NCBI GenBank assembly: GCA_018678395.1
Contig: JAHHMJ010000474.1
Coordinates: 1-5,143 of the forward strand
Direction of reading: 5' to 3'
DNA length: 5,143 bases
From: Gemmatimonadota bacterium
GTDB taxonomy: Bacteria; Gemmatimonadota; Gemmatimonadetes; Longimicrobiales; Gaopeijiaceae
Shown: in pieces, positions 4,349 to 5,143 of the stretch
How positions within the stretch are numbered: the first letter of the stretch is position 1
Layout: the number at the start of each line of letters is the position of its first letter
The notes under the pieces: generated by a model
Database searches by the model: none
What the model was told of the DNA's origin: nothing
The model's input: only the letters and a program-made list of their open reading frames with translations
Position numbers and translations under genes: made by a program

Positions 4349-5143
4349 TCAAACAGTCGGATCGGGCCGGTTCATGAGGACCAGCACCACCGCGACGGCG
4401 ATGGCTGCGAGCACGATCACGGCCAGAGCGACGACGAGCCACTTCGTCGACGGGGGCGCCTCGTCGTCCTCGACGGGAGGCGGGGGGGGCGGCTCGGACG
4501 CCGGCGCAGGCTCGACCGGTACCGAGAGCCCCTGGATGATGCGCGTGTACTCCCCGGGACCCGAGGGTGCACCCGGCGGTGGTGCCGACGTGGGCGGCGG
4601 TCCCGGCGGTGGCGGGCCGACATCAGGGAGGGCGTAGAGCTTGTCCGAGTAGTCGTCTCCTCCGCTCCCGTACAGACCCGCGTCGGCCGAGTCACCGCTC
4701 GGCTCCGGGGGCGGATCACGCATGGGTGGCGGAGAGGCCTCACGGGAATAGCGCGGCTCGGGCAGGTCCTCCGGCGGTGGGGTCGGGCGCCCGCCACCGA
4801 AGTCCGGCTCCGGCACGCCGGGACCCGCACCGACATCGAGGGGCCTCGCGGGCGCGTCGTCGTAGTGCGGCGTGGGAGGTCCGTCGCCGTAATGCGGGGT
4901 GGGAGCCCCCCCGACGTCGTCGTACCGGGGAGGGGGAGGTGCCCCGTCGTACCGGGGGGCCGGAATCCCGTCGGACCCACCGGCGGGCGGGGGCGGCGCG
5001 GAGAACTGCCGCGTGAACTCGCCCGGCTCCGCTCGCGTGTCCGGCGGCGGCGGTGGAGAGGAGATCGAACCGAACTCACGCGTGAACTCGCCCGGCGGGT
5101 CGGCGGGCGGCGGCGGACTCGCGGGGGGCGACGCGGCCGGCGG
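4349..5143 (-). CDS. Proline-rich, C-terminally membrane-anchored protein of unknown function, N-terminus beyond the right edge
   Basis: The leftward frame is open from the right edge to a TGA at 4351-4349, giving 264 visible residues. A GTG at 4816 could be read as a start, but it lacks a Shine-Dalgarno and the same proline-rich composition continues unbroken upstream, so the gene is larger. About the first 230 residues are Pro, Gly, Ala and Asp rich, with PPPPP runs and little hydrophobic core, so probably disordered. Within them are three GE[FY]TR peptides and five PxP[RH]Y peptides (separate entries). A 22-residue hydrophobic segment beginning WLVVALAVIV (4441-4376) follows, then the tail MNRPDPTV. 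This suggests a tail anchor with the long chain in the cytoplasm. I do not recognise the family. An unseen N-terminal domain (FHA, zinc ribbon or kinase, for example) is possible. Its position beside tssK suggests a T6SS link but does not prove one. Confidence 0.8.
   Translation of the reverse strand, partial: PPAASPPASPPPPADPPGEFTREFGSISSPPPPPDTRAEPGEFTRQFSAPPPPAGGSDGIPAPRYDGAPPPPRYDDVGGAPTPHYGDGPPTPHYDDAPARPLDVGAGPGVPEPDFGGGRPTPPPEDLPEPRYSREASPPPMRDPPPEPSGDSADAGLYGSGGDDYSDKLYALPDVGPPPPGPPPTSAPPPGAPSGPGEYTRIIQGLSVPVEPAPASEPPPPPPVEDDEAPPSTKWLVVALAVIVLAAIAVAVVLVLMNRPDPTV
4535..5095 (-). repeat. Three PGE[FY]TR peptide repeats in the proline-rich protein
   Basis: The peptides are PGEFTREF (5095-5072), PGEFTRQF (5026-5003) and PGEYTRII (4558-4535). 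The first two are 69 bases apart; the third lies close to the membrane segment and is followed by QGLSVP. Each is preceded by Pro-rich linker and ends with a hydrophobic pair position, which looks like a short helical or strand-forming binding motif in disordered chain. The core P-G-E-[FY]-T-R is kept although the linkers vary freely. Confidence 0.7.
4748..4963 (-). repeat. Five PxP[RH]Y peptide repeats in the proline-rich protein
   Basis: Copies are PAPRY (4963-4949), PPPRY (4936-4922), PTPHY (4903-4889), PTPHY (4876-4862) and a distant PEPRY (4762-4748). The first four have tyrosines 9, 11 and 9 residues apart and are each followed by an acidic or glycine pair (DG, DD, GD, DD). They lie between the second and third GE[FY]TR copies. 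Regular spacing suggests repeat-unit duplication or a multivalent docking array; function unknown. Confidence 0.65.
5011..5096. repeat. Exact 17-base direct repeat encoding the GEFTR motif
   Basis: GCGTGAACTCGCCCGGC occurs at 5011-5027 and again at 5080-5096, 69 bases apart and in the same codon phase. It encodes the conserved PGEFTR core on the leftward strand. Identical codon choice in both copies points to recent duplication or recombination of a unit of about 23 codons, although the sequence between copies has diverged. Confidence 0.75.

Noticed and set aside
3280..4377. A 365-codon rightward open frame overlapping tssK in another phase
   Set aside because: The product is Arg, Gly, Pro and Ala rich, typical of an out-of-phase reading of GC-rich coding sequence.
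4349..4816. The proline-rich gene starting at GTG 4816
   Set aside because: There is no Shine-Dalgarno before it. The same frame stays open to the window edge and includes two further GEFTR copies and four PxP[RH]Y copies.
4417..5079. An Arg, Ser and Pro rich leftward frame overlapping the proline-rich gene
   Set aside because: It is a frame-shifted reading of the repeat-bearing gene; only the other phase has repeated motifs and a transmembrane segment.
5076..5085. Perfect 10-base palindrome TCACGCGTGA
   Set aside because: It lies inside coding sequence and arises from the codons of the GEFTRE repeat copy; the second copy lacks it, so it is unlikely to be an operator.

Overview
This window is part of a chromosomal type VI secretion system (T6SS) locus from a GC-rich Gram-negative bacterium. 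The protein style (a TssK beginning MRQMQPVLW, TagJ directly after hcp, a proline-rich partner protein) suggests Acidobacteriota, Myxococcota, Gemmatimonadota or a similar phylum more than classical Gammaproteobacteria. That is an impression from sequence alone; no rRNA or marker gene is present to settle it.

Layout. A leftward operon starts from a divergent intergenic region near 2720-2950 and reads tssB (2717-2205), tssC (2203-722), hcp (591-103) and tagJ. The first 29 codons of tagJ are visible at 87-1 before the window ends. This is the order of the Pseudomonas aeruginosa H1-T6SS (tssB1-tssC1-hcp1-tagJ1). tssB and tssC are separated by one base. tssC and hcp are separated by 130 bases holding two inverted repeats. 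Reading right from the same intergenic region is tssK (2951-4309). Convergent with tssK is a leftward gene (5143-4349) that enters from beyond the right edge. Its visible 264 residues are a proline-rich, low-complexity chain ending in one hydrophobic segment and a short tail.

How the parts work together. TssB and TssC co-assemble into the contractile sheath. Hcp forms the inner tube that the sheath drives out of the cell. TagJ is the sheath accessory protein that binds TssB in one class of T6SS. TssK is the baseplate subunit that ties the wedges to the membrane complex. So the window covers tail and baseplate components; tssE, tssF, tssG, clpV, vgrG and the membrane complex (tssJ, tssL, tssM) are not here and are expected outside.

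The least explained part is the convergent proline-rich protein. It carries three copies of a GE[FY]TR peptide (two embedded in an exact 17-base direct repeat) and five copies of PxP[RH]Y, in an apparently disordered chain anchored to the membrane at its C-terminus. The divergent region is also rich in signals: a perfect TTGACA -35 with a plausible -10 for tssB, a hairpin just after the expected start site, a G-quadruplex-type G-tract pattern, and a short stem covering the tssB ribosome binding site. No RNA genes, insertion sequences or CRISPR arrays were seen.
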